NCBI RefSeq assembly: GCF_003721595.1
Contig: NZ_RJJR01000023.1
Span: forward strand, 1 to 53,252
Reading direction: 5' to 3'
Length of the DNA: 53,252 nt
Source of the DNA: Hanamia caeni
GTDB lineage: Bacteria; Bacteroidota; Bacteroidia; Chitinophagales; Chitinophagaceae
In this document: in pieces, positions 19,770 through 28,579 of the stretch
How the letters are laid out: each line of letters starts with the position of its first letter
How positions within the stretch are numbered: the first letter of the stretch is position 1
Notes under the pieces: model-generated
Database searches by the model: none
Seen by the model: only the letters and a program-made list of their open reading frames with translations
Told to the model about the DNA's origin: nothing
Program-made: the position numbers and the translations under genes

Positions 19770-20312
19770 ATGGCGTACATCAATGTTCCTGAGGGCGTTC
19801 CGGGTATTCGTTCGTTAGTTATGTTCAGACCCGAAACCGGTAAGCCTTTATATGACCTGGCACAGGTTTTATTGCGCGGAGAATCGCCGCTACCGGAAGC
19901 AGACAGAGAGCTGATTGCGGCTTATGTTTCTTATCGTAATGATTGCCTATTTTGTATGAAAAGCCATGCCGCTGCGGCGAGATGTTTGTACGGCGATGAA
20001 ATAGACACCGTAGATGATGTATTAAAAGATATGCATCAATCAAACGTGAGCGATAAGCTGAAAGCCTTGCTGCACATAGCTGGCAAAGTGCAGATATTGG
20101 GCAGGGAAGTAAAGCCCGAAGATATTGAAGCTGCGAGAAAATTGGGGGCAGATGACCGCGAGATACACGATACTGTATTGATTGCCGCATCGTTTTGCAT
20201 GTTTAACAGGTATGTGGATGGACTTAATAGTTTTACTCCGACTGACCCTGCAGAATATGAAGAAATGGGAAAACGCATGGCAAAAGGATACACTCCACCT
20301 TCTAATAAATAA
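19770..20312 (+). CDS. AhpD-like / carboxymuconolactone decarboxylase family protein 2
   Basis: 180 residues from ATG 19770. Upstream in-frame codons exist but overlap the MFS gene and lack paralogue support. The active-site set is intact: Glu47, Cys59-x2-Cys62 (NDCLFCMKSH) and His66. The conserved tail EIHDTVLIAASFCMFNRYVDG is present. Members of this fold usually assemble as trimers or hexamers, so several paralogues could form mixed oligomers. The next paralogue follows 19 bases later. Confidence 0.85.
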   Translation: MAYINVPEGVPGIRSLVMFRPETGKPLYDLAQVLLRGESPLPEADRELIAAYVSYRNDCLFCMKSHAAAARCLYGDEIDTVDDVLKDMHQSNVSDKLKALLHIAGKVQILGREVKPEDIEAARKLGADDREIHDTVLIAASFCMFNRYVDGLNSFTPTDPAEYEEMGKRMAKGYTPPSNK

Positions 20313-20331
20313 TTAACTAAATAAAAATTTT

Positions 20332-20883
20332 ATGGCACACATTGATTTGGGAAACGAACTACCGGGCATAAGAGGCCCGATGGCCTACAGCCCTGAAACA
20401 GCAAAGCCTTTGAATGCGCTTGCCGAAGTTTTATTGCATGATGATAACAACACGCTTTCGCGCGGCGAGCGCGAAATGATTGGTGCATATGTATCCTCGC
20501 TGAATGATTGTTTTTATTGCCAGAATGTTCATGGGTCAATGGCGCAACATTATTTTGCATGCGACATGCAGACGATTGATGGAATAAAAAAAGATTATCA
20601 ATCCGCAGCGATTTCTGAAAAATTAAAAGCATTGCTCTCTATCGCCGGCAGCGTACAAAAAGGTGGAAAAAATGTGACTGCTGAACAAATTAAAACAGCA
20701 AGAGCACTTGGCGCAACCGATAAAGAAATTCATGATACCGTTTTAATCGCTGCCGCATTTTGCATGTTCAACCGGTATGTAGACGGGCTTGGAACCTGGG
20801 CCCGACCAGACAGGCAATTGTATGTTGAAAGGGCTGTATGGCGGGCAGATGAAGGATATGCTGATATCGATCTGTATAAATGA
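20332..20883 (+). CDS. AhpD-like / carboxymuconolactone decarboxylase family protein 3
   Basis: 183 residues. One residue inserted near the N-terminus shifts the catalytic pair to Cys60 and Cys63 (NDCFYCQNVH). The Glu 12 residues upstream (in GEREMIGAYV) and the His four after the second Cys are kept. It is closely related to copies 2 and 4. The gap to copy 4 is 89 AT-rich bases. Confidence 0.85.
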   Translation: MAHIDLGNELPGIRGPMAYSPETAKPLNALAEVLLHDDNNTLSRGEREMIGAYVSSLNDCFYCQNVHGSMAQHYFACDMQTIDGIKKDYQSAAISEKLKALLSIAGSVQKGGKNVTAEQIKTARALGATDKEIHDTVLIAAAFCMFNRYVDGLGTWARPDRQLYVERAVWRADEGYADIDLYK

Positions 20884-20972
20884 TTTCATAATCAATTCAT
20901 ATATTGCGATGGAACAGTAAATCAATAAATTTTTAATTTTTTATTTTTAACACTACATCAATTTCAAATAAT

Positions 20973-21515
20973 ATGGCACACATTGAACTTAAAAACGAAA
21001 TGCCCGGAATCGTTGGTTTATTAAATTTCCGGCCTGAAACGGCAGGGCCGCTAAACGGTCTCGCCGAAGTATTATTGGTGCATGATAATTCGCTCACAAG
21101 AGGTGAAAGAGAAATGATTGCCTCTTCGGTTTCTTATTGGAACGATTGTCATTTTTGCCATAGTTCGCATGGAGCGGCTGCTGCAAATCTTTTAAATAAA
21201 CCTGTTGATTTTTTAACCGAGATCAAACAGGGTTTTCCAAATACAGACGTATCGCCGAAAATGAAAGCTTTACTTCAGATTGCCGGCAAAGTACAGAAGG
21301 GTGGAAAGTATGTTACGGAAGACGATATTGCAAACGCTAAGGACGCCGGCGCAACTGACATAGAAATTCATGATACCGTTTTAATTGCTGCGGCCTTCTG
21401 CATGTACAACCGTTATGTGGATGGGCTTGCTACCTGGGCTCCAAAAGAAGACGAAGCTTTTATGCCAATGGGAAAAATGCTTGCCGAGCGTGGCTATGCT
21501 AATGCCGGCGTATAA
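20973..21515 (+). CDS. AhpD-like / carboxymuconolactone decarboxylase family protein 4
   Basis: 180 residues. Cys59-x2-Cys62-x3-His66 (NDCHFCHSSH) and Glu47 (GEREMIASSV) are conserved. This copy has additional His residues beside the CxxC pair. It is the last gene of the same-strand run and is followed 25 bases later by a strong terminator, so the transcription unit probably ends here. Confidence 0.85.
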   Translation: MAHIELKNEMPGIVGLLNFRPETAGPLNGLAEVLLVHDNSLTRGEREMIASSVSYWNDCHFCHSSHGAAAANLLNKPVDFLTEIKQGFPNTDVSPKMKALLQIAGKVQKGGKYVTEDDIANAKDAGATDIEIHDTVLIAAAFCMYNRYVDGLATWAPKEDEAFMPMGKMLAERGYANAGV

Positions 21516-21540
21516 TAATTTTGATTATGAGTGAAAGTAG

Positions 21541-21575
21541 CGGCAACTATGGGTAATCCATGTTGCCGTTTTTTT
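21541..21575 (+). terminator. Strong intrinsic terminator closing the AhpD/TonB operon
   Basis: CGGCAAC (21541-21547) pairs with GTTGCCG (21562-21568); inside, ATGG pairs with CCAT around a GTAAT loop. Seven T residues follow. A textbook rho-independent terminator. Confidence 0.9.
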
Positions 21576-21658
21576 AGGAAATTTTTTCTAAAATCCTGTT
21601 TTCTTTATTTTTAAGATGATTACTTTTAGCTTTTATACTGAATGTTCTAACTATTTTA

Positions 21659-22624
21659 ATGAAGATGAAAAAGATTTGCTTCATTCTGTTATTTTCTGTT
21701 TGTGCCTTTTATTCTAACGGACAGGTAACGTGGCAAAACCTGGATTCGCTGTATCAGCCACTTCCCGCATCAATGCATGTTTATAAATCAACCTCTGATA
21801 TGGAAGGAAAGCCAAACATTATGTACTATGCAATTGCGGATTTAAAGAACAGAAATTTGCAATTTACCACTGATACTGCAAGCCATAGGAGACTGACTCC
21901 TTCAGAGTTTTATGATAAAAATATGCGCCCGCTGCTGGTGGTAAATTGTTCATTTTTTTCATTTGCTACTAATCAAAATTTAAATCTTGTAGTAAAAAAT
22001 GGAAAATTAGTAAGTTACAATGATGAAGATATTGCGGCAAAAGGAAAAGATACATTAACCTGGGTTCATTCTTTTACAGGAACATTTGGAATTTCAAAAA
22101 AAAGGAAAGCCGACATAGCATGGACGTTCACAGATTCATCTAAAAGATTTCCTTTTCACTCAGAAAATCCTGTTCATTCCATCAGAGATTCTTCACAGAA
22201 AATTGATCTTACAACAATTTATAAAAGATCGTACAAACCGGTGAAATTTTCAAAATGGAAGGTTCAGACAGCTATCGGCGGAGGCCCTGTGCTGGTGCAG
22301 GATGGTGAAATTAAAATATCCAACGATGAAGAAAGAAAGTTTGCCGGAAGAGCCGCTTTTAATCGTGAACCGCGAACTGCGATCGGATACACAAAAGATC
22401 AAAAAATTATTATTTGGGTTTGTGAGGGAAGAAGCGATAGTGCTGCAGGTTTAACGTTGTTGCAGGAAGCAAAAATTTTGAAAGACCTTGGCTGTGTAGA
22501 GGCGCTAAACCTTGATGGTGGCGGAAGCAGTTGTATGCTCATCAATGGAAAAGAAACCAATACGCCTTCATCCAAAGGAATTCAGCGCCCGGTGCCTTCT
22601 GTGTTTTTGGTAGAGAAAAAATAA
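21659..22624 (+). CDS. Exported phosphodiester glycosidase family protein (NAGPA-like)
   Basis: A 321-residue protein. The signal peptide ends near residue 22 (AFYSNGQ). The body matches the NAGPA/phosphodiester glycosidase domain: VNCSFFSF near residue 98, IGGGPVLVQDGEI near 205, an EPRTAIG segment near 237, and the conserved NLDGGGSSCM near 283, which supplies the catalytic acidic and glycine-rich loop. Family members remove a sugar attached through a phosphodiester, as the animal uncovering enzyme does. The bacterial substrates (teichoic-like or phosphorylated glycans) are mostly unknown. It has its own unit after the operon terminator. Confidence 0.85.
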   Translation: MKMKKICFILLFSVCAFYSNGQVTWQNLDSLYQPLPASMHVYKSTSDMEGKPNIMYYAIADLKNRNLQFTTDTASHRRLTPSEFYDKNMRPLLVVNCSFFSFATNQNLNLVVKNGKLVSYNDEDIAAKGKDTLTWVHSFTGTFGISKKRKADIAWTFTDSSKRFPFHSENPVHSIRDSSQKIDLTTIYKRSYKPVKFSKWKVQTAIGGGPVLVQDGEIKISNDEERKFAGRAAFNREPRTAIGYTKDQKIIIWVCEGRSDSAAGLTLLQEAKILKDLGCVEALNLDGGGSSCMLINGKETNTPSSKGIQRPVPSVFLVEKK

Positions 22625-22787
22625 TAAAATGTTGAAGTAATTTAAGATTTGCTTTTATGATTTAAGCTTTTTAGAAACTTTATCCCAATTCATTAATCTG
22701 TCCGGGTTATTTTTTGCCTTTTATATTCTTCCTAAAACCAGCGCCTGATGTTGAGTTGATATTTTCATCTTTTCATCCCAGAGTACA

Positions 22788-22979
22788 TCATTCATCATTA
22801 ATCTTTCTTGAAGCAATCCTTTTATTGGCTGTGGTGTTTCTTTTTCGGACGCTTCTTGTTTTATATAGAAGCTTCTTCTCTTTATCTTTTTTAATCCATT
22901 CACTAATTTTTGCGAATTCCTTTTCGGAAGGTTGTCTGCCTGTTGTATAAAAGTCAATATTTTTTTCTTCTTTAATCAT
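22788..22979 (-). CDS. Small acidic/basic protein, possible antitoxin partner
   Basis: 63 residues. The N-terminal half (IDFYTTGRQPSEKEFAKISE, then WIKKDKEKK) has the look of small Bacteroidota proteins that accompany a GNAT-like partner. The C-terminal half is Arg/Lys rich and may be shifted: an adjacent frame stays open from 22957 to 22721, so a frameshift around 22870 is possible. It lies 9 bases after the stop of the upstream gene, suggesting one transcript. An antitoxin role is inference from arrangement. Confidence 0.5.
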   Translation of the reverse strand: MIKEEKNIDFYTTGRQPSEKEFAKISEWIKKDKEKKLLYKTRSVRKRNTTANKRIASRKINDE

Positions 22980-22988
22980 GATTGTAAG

Positions 22989-23513
22989 TTACGAATTTCC
23001 AGGAAAATATTGTTGAATAAGTATTCGAGCCTCCTTTGTACCAATTGCCATGATATTGCCAAAAAGTACATGTGCACCTAAGGCCTTTTGATAGTGTTCA
23101 ATTAGCGTAGTTTTACTTTCAAATGAAATATAACCACCATAACCTTTATCAAAAGAAAGTTTGCAAGCAAAAGCTACAAGATTTCCCGGCACTCCAAAAT
23201 ATACTTTCTTAACTCCTTTGTTGAACTTGTTACTTTCGATTAATGGCATGAAAATATGGTCACCTTGGTCTTGCAAACTTATTAGTCCCTGAATGATTGT
23301 TGGATTGTCAATGATAACAAGCTTGTAAACTGTTTTCTTGGCTTGATTCGCTTCTGCTTTCCAATCAAAAAGCCAGTCTGATTTCTTCAGTGACTTGATG
23401 TCTTTTGAAGTTACTTTAAGCACTTCTGTTTTAAAAATGTCACCAGTTATTGCGTTTTCAATTGAACGTGTGAGTTTATCAATTTCAATGTCAACTGGTT
23501 TATGTTTTGCCAT
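22989..23513 (-). CDS. GNAT-like protein of a putative two-gene module
   Basis: 174 residues from ATG 23513 (MAKHKPVDIEIDKL). The longer frame starting 51 bases upstream lacks family-like sequence. Segments TVYKLVIIDNPTIIQGLISL, MPLIES, and VYFGVPGNLVAFACKLSFD, followed by an AHVLFGNIM-like turn, fit the strand-helix pattern of an acetyltransferase fold. I recall similar proteins encoded next to the same kind of small partner in many Bacteroidota. GNAT toxins paired with small antitoxins are an established theme, but toxicity here is not shown. It could equally be a housekeeping acyltransferase. Confidence 0.5.
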   Translation of the reverse strand: MAKHKPVDIEIDKLTRSIENAITGDIFKTEVLKVTSKDIKSLKKSDWLFDWKAEANQAKKTVYKLVIIDNPTIIQGLISLQDQGDHIFMPLIESNKFNKGVKKVYFGVPGNLVAFACKLSFDKGYGGYISFESKTTLIEHYQKALGAHVLFGNIMAIGTKEARILIQQYFPGNS

Positions 23514-23639
23514 TTGTCGAAAATAAGTGAATTCGTCAAAACAATTATGAAATTGAACTGGCAAAACGGATTGCAGCCAAATTTTGTTAATTGATTACAA
23601 TAAACAAACCTGCCTAACAGTAAATGGATAAATAAATCG

Positions 23640-23750
23640 ATTCTTAATTCTGTTCCACAATAATAAAATAATCAATCATCAATTAAATAAGAATGGAACA
23701 ATAAGTCAATTTAGTAATTCAATAATTTAATAATCCAATAATCCAATAAT
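23640..23750. repeat. AT-rich low-complexity tract with AATAATCC/TTCAATAAT words
   Basis: Short imperfect repeats (AATAATTCA, AATAATCCA) fill the gap between the GNAT-like and amidohydrolase genes. No gene or clear terminator is visible. Confidence 0.5.
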
Positions 23751-25379
23751 TCACTTCTCAAAAACCTTCTCCCCATTTACAAAAGTCATCAGCACTTTTG
23801 TATTCAAAATTTCTTTTTCATCAGCCTTCATCAGGTCGGTGTCGAGCAAAACAAAGTCTGCAAATTTCCCTTTTTCCAAACTTCCTTTTTCCTTTTCTTC
23901 AAAACCAGCTTTTGCCGCCCAGATGGTCATTCCGCGAATCGCCTCTTCACGGCTCAATGCGTTTTCCATTTGAAAACCACCGGCAGGCCAGCCTTTCGCA
24001 TCCTGGCGAAACACAGCCGCATAAAATGTTTTGACGGGCGAAATATCTTCCACCGGAAAATCAGTGCCCAACGGAATCCAGCCGTTCTCATTTTTTAATT
24101 CTTCATTTGCGTAAGCATATTTCAATCTTTCTTTTCCAAGCCTGTCGCCGGCCCAATACATATCAGAAGTGGCGTGCGTAGGCTGAACAGAAGGAACGAT
24201 ATTGTAATCTCCAAAATAATGAAAGTCGTTTTTATTCACTACCTGCGCGTGTTCTATGCGCCAGCGCTTGTCATTTTTTCCCTTTAAATATTTTGCATAA
24301 ATTTTTAAGATCATTCTGTTTGCTGAATCGCCAATGGCATGCGTACACATCTGAAACCCATGCGCCGCAATCATTTTAGCCATCGAGTCGAAATGCTGTT
24401 CAGGCTTCAACAAAAAACCACTCCAACCCGGTTTGTCAGAATAAGGATGTAATAAACAAGCGCCTCTTGAACCCAAAGCGCCATCGGCAAAAAATTTAAA
24501 TGAGCAAACATTTAATCTGTCTGTTTTTATTTTTCCGTTTTGAAAAAGAAAATCAAAATTCTTTTTACGGTCGCTCAGCATAATGTACATACGCATTTTT
24601 AGCGCATTATTTTTTTGCAGTGAATCAACAAATAAGGCAGATTCGTAATCAAGCCCGCAATCAGCGACCGTTGTAAGTCCATACGCAAAACAATTCTTTT
24701 CTGCGGCCTGCAAAGCTTCTTTCAATTGGGACTCGTCAGGCTTTGGAACTTTCGAATACACGAGGCTTGTAGCATTGTCAATTAAAATGCCCGTGAGTTT
24801 TCCGTCTTTCAACTCAACCTCACCACCCTCCAGTTTTTGACCAGGTTTTACGCCGGCTAGCTCCAGTGCTTTATCATTCGCAATAGCAGCATGGCCATCA
24901 ATCCGTGATAGAACCACCGGCCGGTCAGGAAACAGTTGATTGAGTTTTTCATTCGTTGGAAACTCTTTTACCGGCCAATCGTTTTGATCCCATCCTCTGC
25001 CGGTAATCCAGCCTTCTTTATGGATTTTTGAATATTTTTTTAATCGCTCCAAAATATCTTCCCAGCTTGTAGTGCCCACCAGGTCGGCTTGCTGCAAACC
25101 TAATCCATAACCAAAAAAATGCGAATGGGCGTCAATAAATCCCGGGTAAACAAATTTTCCTTTTGCATTTATTTTTTCTTTTGCATCAAATTGTTCTTCT
25201 AGTTTTTGCGTGATTCCTGTCGCAATTATTTTTCCATTATCTATGGCGATTGCTTCGGCCTGAGAAAAATTTTTATCAACAGTATAAACAGTAGCATTAT
25301 AAATAAGCAGGTCAATTTTTTGTTTTGATTTCATGAAAGGCAAATTAAAATAAAGAATGAGCAATAAGAAGTTCTTCAT
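23751..25379 (-). CDS. Exported metal-dependent amidohydrolase (YtcJ-like, Amidohydro_3)
   Basis: 542 residues from ATG 25379, which gives a hydrophobic start (MKNFLLLILYFNLPF); a start 10 codons earlier is possible. The metal-binding HxH lies in GFIDAHSHFFGYG near residue 75. Later hallmarks are GRGWDQNDWP, SRIDGHAAIAN, FFADGALGSRG and the His/Asp set HAIGDSANR, IEHAQVV and LGTDFPVE, which match the YtcJ-like amidohydrolases. These hydrolyse amide or related bonds; the natural substrate is generally unknown. It is downstream of the channel gene on the same strand (79-base gap), possibly co-transcribed. Confidence 0.85.
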   Translation of the reverse strand: MKNFLLLILYFNLPFMKSKQKIDLLIYNATVYTVDKNFSQAEAIAIDNGKIIATGITQKLEEQFDAKEKINAKGKFVYPGFIDAHSHFFGYGLGLQQADLVGTTSWEDILERLKKYSKIHKEGWITGRGWDQNDWPVKEFPTNEKLNQLFPDRPVVLSRIDGHAAIANDKALELAGVKPGQKLEGGEVELKDGKLTGILIDNATSLVYSKVPKPDESQLKEALQAAEKNCFAYGLTTVADCGLDYESALFVDSLQKNNALKMRMYIMLSDRKKNFDFLFQNGKIKTDRLNVCSFKFFADGALGSRGACLLHPYSDKPGWSGFLLKPEQHFDSMAKMIAAHGFQMCTHAIGDSANRMILKIYAKYLKGKNDKRWRIEHAQVVNKNDFHYFGDYNIVPSVQPTHATSDMYWAGDRLGKERLKYAYANEELKNENGWIPLGTDFPVEDISPVKTFYAAVFRQDAKGWPAGGFQMENALSREEAIRGMTIWAAKAGFEEKEKGSLEKGKFADFVLLDTDLMKADEKEILNTKVLMTFVNGEKVFEK

Positions 25380-25458
25380 TAAAAACAAATTTTTAAATTG
25401 AAAATACAAATATTATCCGCAGAAATGAACAAGGCCGTGCTTTTTAAAATTGCGATTT

Positions 25459-26424
25459 TCAGGAGGCTGCCGCGAAAATAAAATAGACATTCAACATCAG
25501 ATACACGAATAAAAAAACCTGCGCGATGAGCAGATCAAATTTTCGCGCTTTATTTTCTTTGCCCGCTTTAACGAGTTTAAGGGTATAAGCCGTAGCTGAG
25601 ATAATGGCGAGAATAAAAAAAAGTGTAAGCCCGTGAAGCGTATCTACGAGCGTGAAAGAAGTAGTTTCCGGCAGCGAAGAATCTATGATGTATTTATTGC
25701 CGATAACCGCGAAAAGCGCGCCCACGCTGATTCCGAAACGGGAATCTATTGCGTCAGTATGAATATAAAAACAAACATAGGCTATTAAAAATGCGATGTA
25801 CATCCCCAGGAACATTTTCCAAAATAATCCACTGGCATTCCGGCTGATATTTACGACTACTTTGTAGGAACTGTATTCCGTGTGAGCTGTTGGAACAGAT
25901 GGATCTCCAAATGCGGTTTCATATTTGTTGATACCGGTGGAGATCAGGCAACTGTCGATTTTCCATTGGCTAAGTGTGAAACGGGGATCGTAATTTTTTC
26001 CAAGTGTATCTCTGACAAAGACCAGCGATTTCGAATCGTATTGCGAGTTTTCAATGGATAATCTTAATTTCTGTTTGTCAAAAGGAAAATTCCGGATGCG
26101 CCAGCTATCCTTCATCACGCATTGCAGCTTCATCAAAATATAAATTTTGCCGTCGCTGCTGTCAACTGTGGCAAACGACCGGCTTACAGTTTTTGCGTGA
26201 GGCACTTCGAGGTTATTCAGAAAATCAAAATCTTTGTTTTTGTATTTCAGCCAGAGCCAGAAGGTGATGGTATATTCTTTTTGTTTGAAATCAATATCGT
26301 GGATGCTCGTAATGTAAATTCCTGTGCTGACGGTGTCCGGTGTTGAATCCTGCGCCAGAAGCGATTTAGAGAAGAATAAAAACAGAACCATCGAAAAAAT
26401 GGCAACAGGAAATTTGTTTTTCAT
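25459..26424 (-). CDS. Pentameric ligand-gated ion channel (prokaryotic Cys-loop-type, GLIC/ELIC-like)
   Basis: 321 residues. A signal peptide (1-25, FSKSLLAQ) is followed by an extracellular beta-sandwich ligand-binding domain (about 30-195). It contains the hallmark FPFD at 113-116 within WRIRNFPFDKQKL; as in other prokaryotic members there is no Cys-loop disulphide. Four membrane helices follow: M1 about 202-222, pore-lining M2 about 230-250 (SRFGISVGALFAVIGNKY), the M2-M3 loop with SSLPETTSF, M3 about 258-282 and M4 about 299-319. The LP-x-T element and order match GLIC. The M2 segment bears Asn and Lys toward one end, which would affect ion selectivity. The channel would sit in the inner membrane with its ligand domain in the periplasm; ligand unknown. 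Confidence 0.85.
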   Translation of the reverse strand: MKNKFPVAIFSMVLFLFFSKSLLAQDSTPDTVSTGIYITSIHDIDFKQKEYTITFWLWLKYKNKDFDFLNNLEVPHAKTVSRSFATVDSSDGKIYILMKLQCVMKDSWRIRNFPFDKQKLRLSIENSQYDSKSLVFVRDTLGKNYDPRFTLSQWKIDSCLISTGINKYETAFGDPSVPTAHTEYSSYKVVVNISRNASGLFWKMFLGMYIAFLIAYVCFYIHTDAIDSRFGISVGALFAVIGNKYIIDSSLPETTSFTLVDTLHGLTLFFILAIISATAYTLKLVKAGKENKARKFDLLIAQVFLFVYLMLNVYFIFAAAS

Positions 26425-26680
26425 TTTAAAATAGAAACGAATTTATTAAAAGGATTTTAACAGGCAATAATTTTTTATTTTAAAAATCCGGGCTCAAAGG
26501 CAATTGTGCAATCACATTCTTCGTACCATTAGCCTTTCCTATCACTTTTTAAAAAATTCTTTATCATGGCAGACACATGGCTTCCTTCCCTTAATACAGC
26601 CACATCTCATAAATCTTTTTTTTTCAAAAAAGGGAGTTTTATTCCCTTACTAAAGGATAAATTTGAAAAAAAAATATTGT

Positions 26681-27652
26681 ATGATACACAGAACTTTTGG
26701 ACGAACAGGCTGGCTGGTAAGTGAAGTCGGCTATGGCATGTGGGGAATGGCTGGCTGGACCGGCTCAGATATTGGTGAAGTAAATAAAGCGCTTGATCGC
26801 GCGGTGGAGCTCGGCTGCAATTTTTTTGATACTGCCTGGGCTTATGGCGCCGGCCGTAGTGAACAAATTCTCAGGGATTTGATCAAAAGAAACGGGGATA
26901 AAAAATTATATGCCGCCACGAAAATTCCGCCTAAAAACCGCAAATGGCCATCCAGGCCTGAATTTCATTTAAAGGATGTTTTTCCTGCAGAATATATAAT
27001 TGAGTACACGGAACAAAGTCTGAAAAACCTGGGTATTGAAAAAATAGATCTTCAGCAATTTCATGTTTGGGAAGATGCCTGGGCGCAGGAGGATGAATGG
27101 AAAGAAGCAACCCAAAAATTAAAACAGCAGGGCAAAGTAGAAGCGTGGGGCATAAGCATTAACCGGTGGGAGCCGGCAAATAGCCTCGAAACCCTCCGCA
27201 CGGGCATGATAGACGCTGTGCAGGTGATCTACAATATTTTCGACCAGGCGCCAAAAGATGAATTGTTTCCACTCTGCCGCGAACTGAACCTGGGAGTCAT
27301 TGCGAGGGTGCCATTCGATGAAGGCACCTTAACCGGTACCATGACAAAAGAAACAACATTTCCTCCTGATGATTGGCGATCCACCTATTTTGTGCGCCAA
27401 AATTTAATTTCAAGTGTAGAGCATGCAGATGCGCTGAAGCCTTTGGTTCCGAAAGGAATGACGATGCCTGAAATGGCGCTCAGGTTTATCTTGAGCAACC
27501 AGGATGTGTCTGTAACGATACCGGGTATGCGAAAAGTAAATCATGTAGCTTCTAATATGAGCGCCGGCGATGGCAAGCCGCTGAGCGACGAACTGCTCAA
27601 AGAGCTGAAAAAACACCGCTGGGACAGGCTGCCCACAGAATGGTCACAATAG
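26681..27652 (+). CDS. Aldo/keto reductase
   Basis: 323 residues from ATG 26681 (MIHRTFGRTG); an in-frame TTG 18 bases upstream is less likely. The tetrad of the family is visible: Asp and Tyr in FFDTAWAYGAGRSE, Lys in YAATKIPP, His in LQQFHVWEDAW. The C-terminal cofactor region includes VTIPGMRK, the usual NADP phosphate-binding strand. It probably reduces aldehydes or keto-sugars in the cytosol. TAAATTTG at 26658-26665 matches the Bacteroidota -7 element but would leave a very short leader and lacks a clear -33 box. The gene converges on the DUF1080 gene with only three bases between. Confidence 0.85.
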   Translation: MIHRTFGRTGWLVSEVGYGMWGMAGWTGSDIGEVNKALDRAVELGCNFFDTAWAYGAGRSEQILRDLIKRNGDKKLYAATKIPPKNRKWPSRPEFHLKDVFPAEYIIEYTEQSLKNLGIEKIDLQQFHVWEDAWAQEDEWKEATQKLKQQGKVEAWGISINRWEPANSLETLRTGMIDAVQVIYNIFDQAPKDELFPLCRELNLGVIARVPFDEGTLTGTMTKETTFPPDDWRSTYFVRQNLISSVEHADALKPLVPKGMTMPEMALRFILSNQDVSVTIPGMRKVNHVASNMSAGDGKPLSDELLKELKKHRWDRLPTEWSQ

Positions 27653-27655
27653 CGC

Positions 27656-28504
27656 TCAGCGCTTATCATTCCTGTGCTGCAATTTTTTAATCATCGCGGC
27701 TAATTTCACCGGGTCATGAAGATAGGGGCCCAGGTCAAAGATTTCTACTTTTCTGAATTCAGTGGGCATGCTTTCACTTTGTAAAGCGATGTAACCGTCT
27801 TTTAATAATTGCCCATCTTTTTTAATTGCGGGGTCGTAGTTATTTACATTGCCTCCGCCTATACTTGGTTTTTCATAAACCAGCACGGTGTCTGTGCCTA
27901 CAATATGTTTGATTACCGAATCGCCTAATACAAGCGCTTCTACGTGAGCCCATTCATAGCCGGGGCTCGGTTTGGAATCAGAACCGATACAATGGTCTGT
28001 CCTCAATTTGCCATCCATTACCACATTGGTGCCGGGGGTGCACACATTGGCATTGGTTCGTGTGGCAATACTGTCGCTTCCTAAAAGCTGGCATTCAATT
28101 GAGATGGGATAATCCTGTTTTAGCCACATGCTTTGCGGAGATTGGCAATGCAACATAATGCCATTATTGAGATAAGCCCACTGCGGCCCGTCTTTTGGCT
28201 GTTGGCCATAAAACCGGTATTCTACTACAACCAGGTAAGCAGCATATTTTTTCTTGTAAAATATATGGCCATACCTGTTATTCAGCATCCCGCCATATCC
28301 ATCATAAGAAACTTTTAATAAGCCATTTTCTACCCTGAAAGTGTTGGCAAAATTATTATTCAAAGGATAGCCTTCAATCTTAATATCCCAGCCAGTTAAA
28401 TCTTTTCCGTTAAACATTTGCGTCCAGCCGTCTTGGTTCTTTTTTTGGGAAAGAGCGGTAAACGTTAATGCCAGGCAAGCGATTAAGACAAAATATTTTT
28501 TCAT
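27656..28504 (-). CDS. Exported DUF1080 family protein (3-keto-disaccharide hydrolase-like)
   Basis: 282 residues. The signal peptide ends near residue 20 (FTALSQ). The concanavalin-like DUF1080 fold is marked by MFNGKDLTGWDIKIEG near 32, FRVENGLLKVSYDGYGGML, and NNGIMLHCQSP with the paired ISIECQLLG strand; the C-terminal strand is YIALQSESMPTEFRKVEIFDL. The domain is abundant in Bacteroidota and Planctomycetes and includes 3-keto-disaccharide hydrolases. Together with the neighbouring aldo/keto reductase this could be keto-sugar chemistry, though the two genes are convergent and not an operon. Confidence 0.85.
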   Translation of the reverse strand: MKKYFVLIACLALTFTALSQKKNQDGWTQMFNGKDLTGWDIKIEGYPLNNNFANTFRVENGLLKVSYDGYGGMLNNRYGHIFYKKKYAAYLVVVEYRFYGQQPKDGPQWAYLNNGIMLHCQSPQSMWLKQDYPISIECQLLGSDSIATRTNANVCTPGTNVVMDGKLRTDHCIGSDSKPSPGYEWAHVEALVLGDSVIKHIVGTDTVLVYEKPSIGGGNVNNYDPAIKKDGQLLKDGYIALQSESMPTEFRKVEIFDLGPYLHDPVKLAAMIKKLQHRNDKR

Positions 28505-28579
28505 GAATTCAGGTTTTATAATAAAATGTTTGGCAAAAGATAGACTTTTTTGATTAAAAAAATAGGAGATTAAAAAAAA

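Noticed and set aside
14993..21515. True 4-carboxymuconolactone decarboxylases of the protocatechuate pathway
   Set aside because: All four keep the AhpD Glu-CxxC-His site, and no other beta-ketoadipate pathway gene is present.
22721..22957. 78-residue minus-strand frame
   Set aside because: Shifted frame over the small antitoxin-like gene; its start lacks family sequence. Kept only as a hint of a frameshift.
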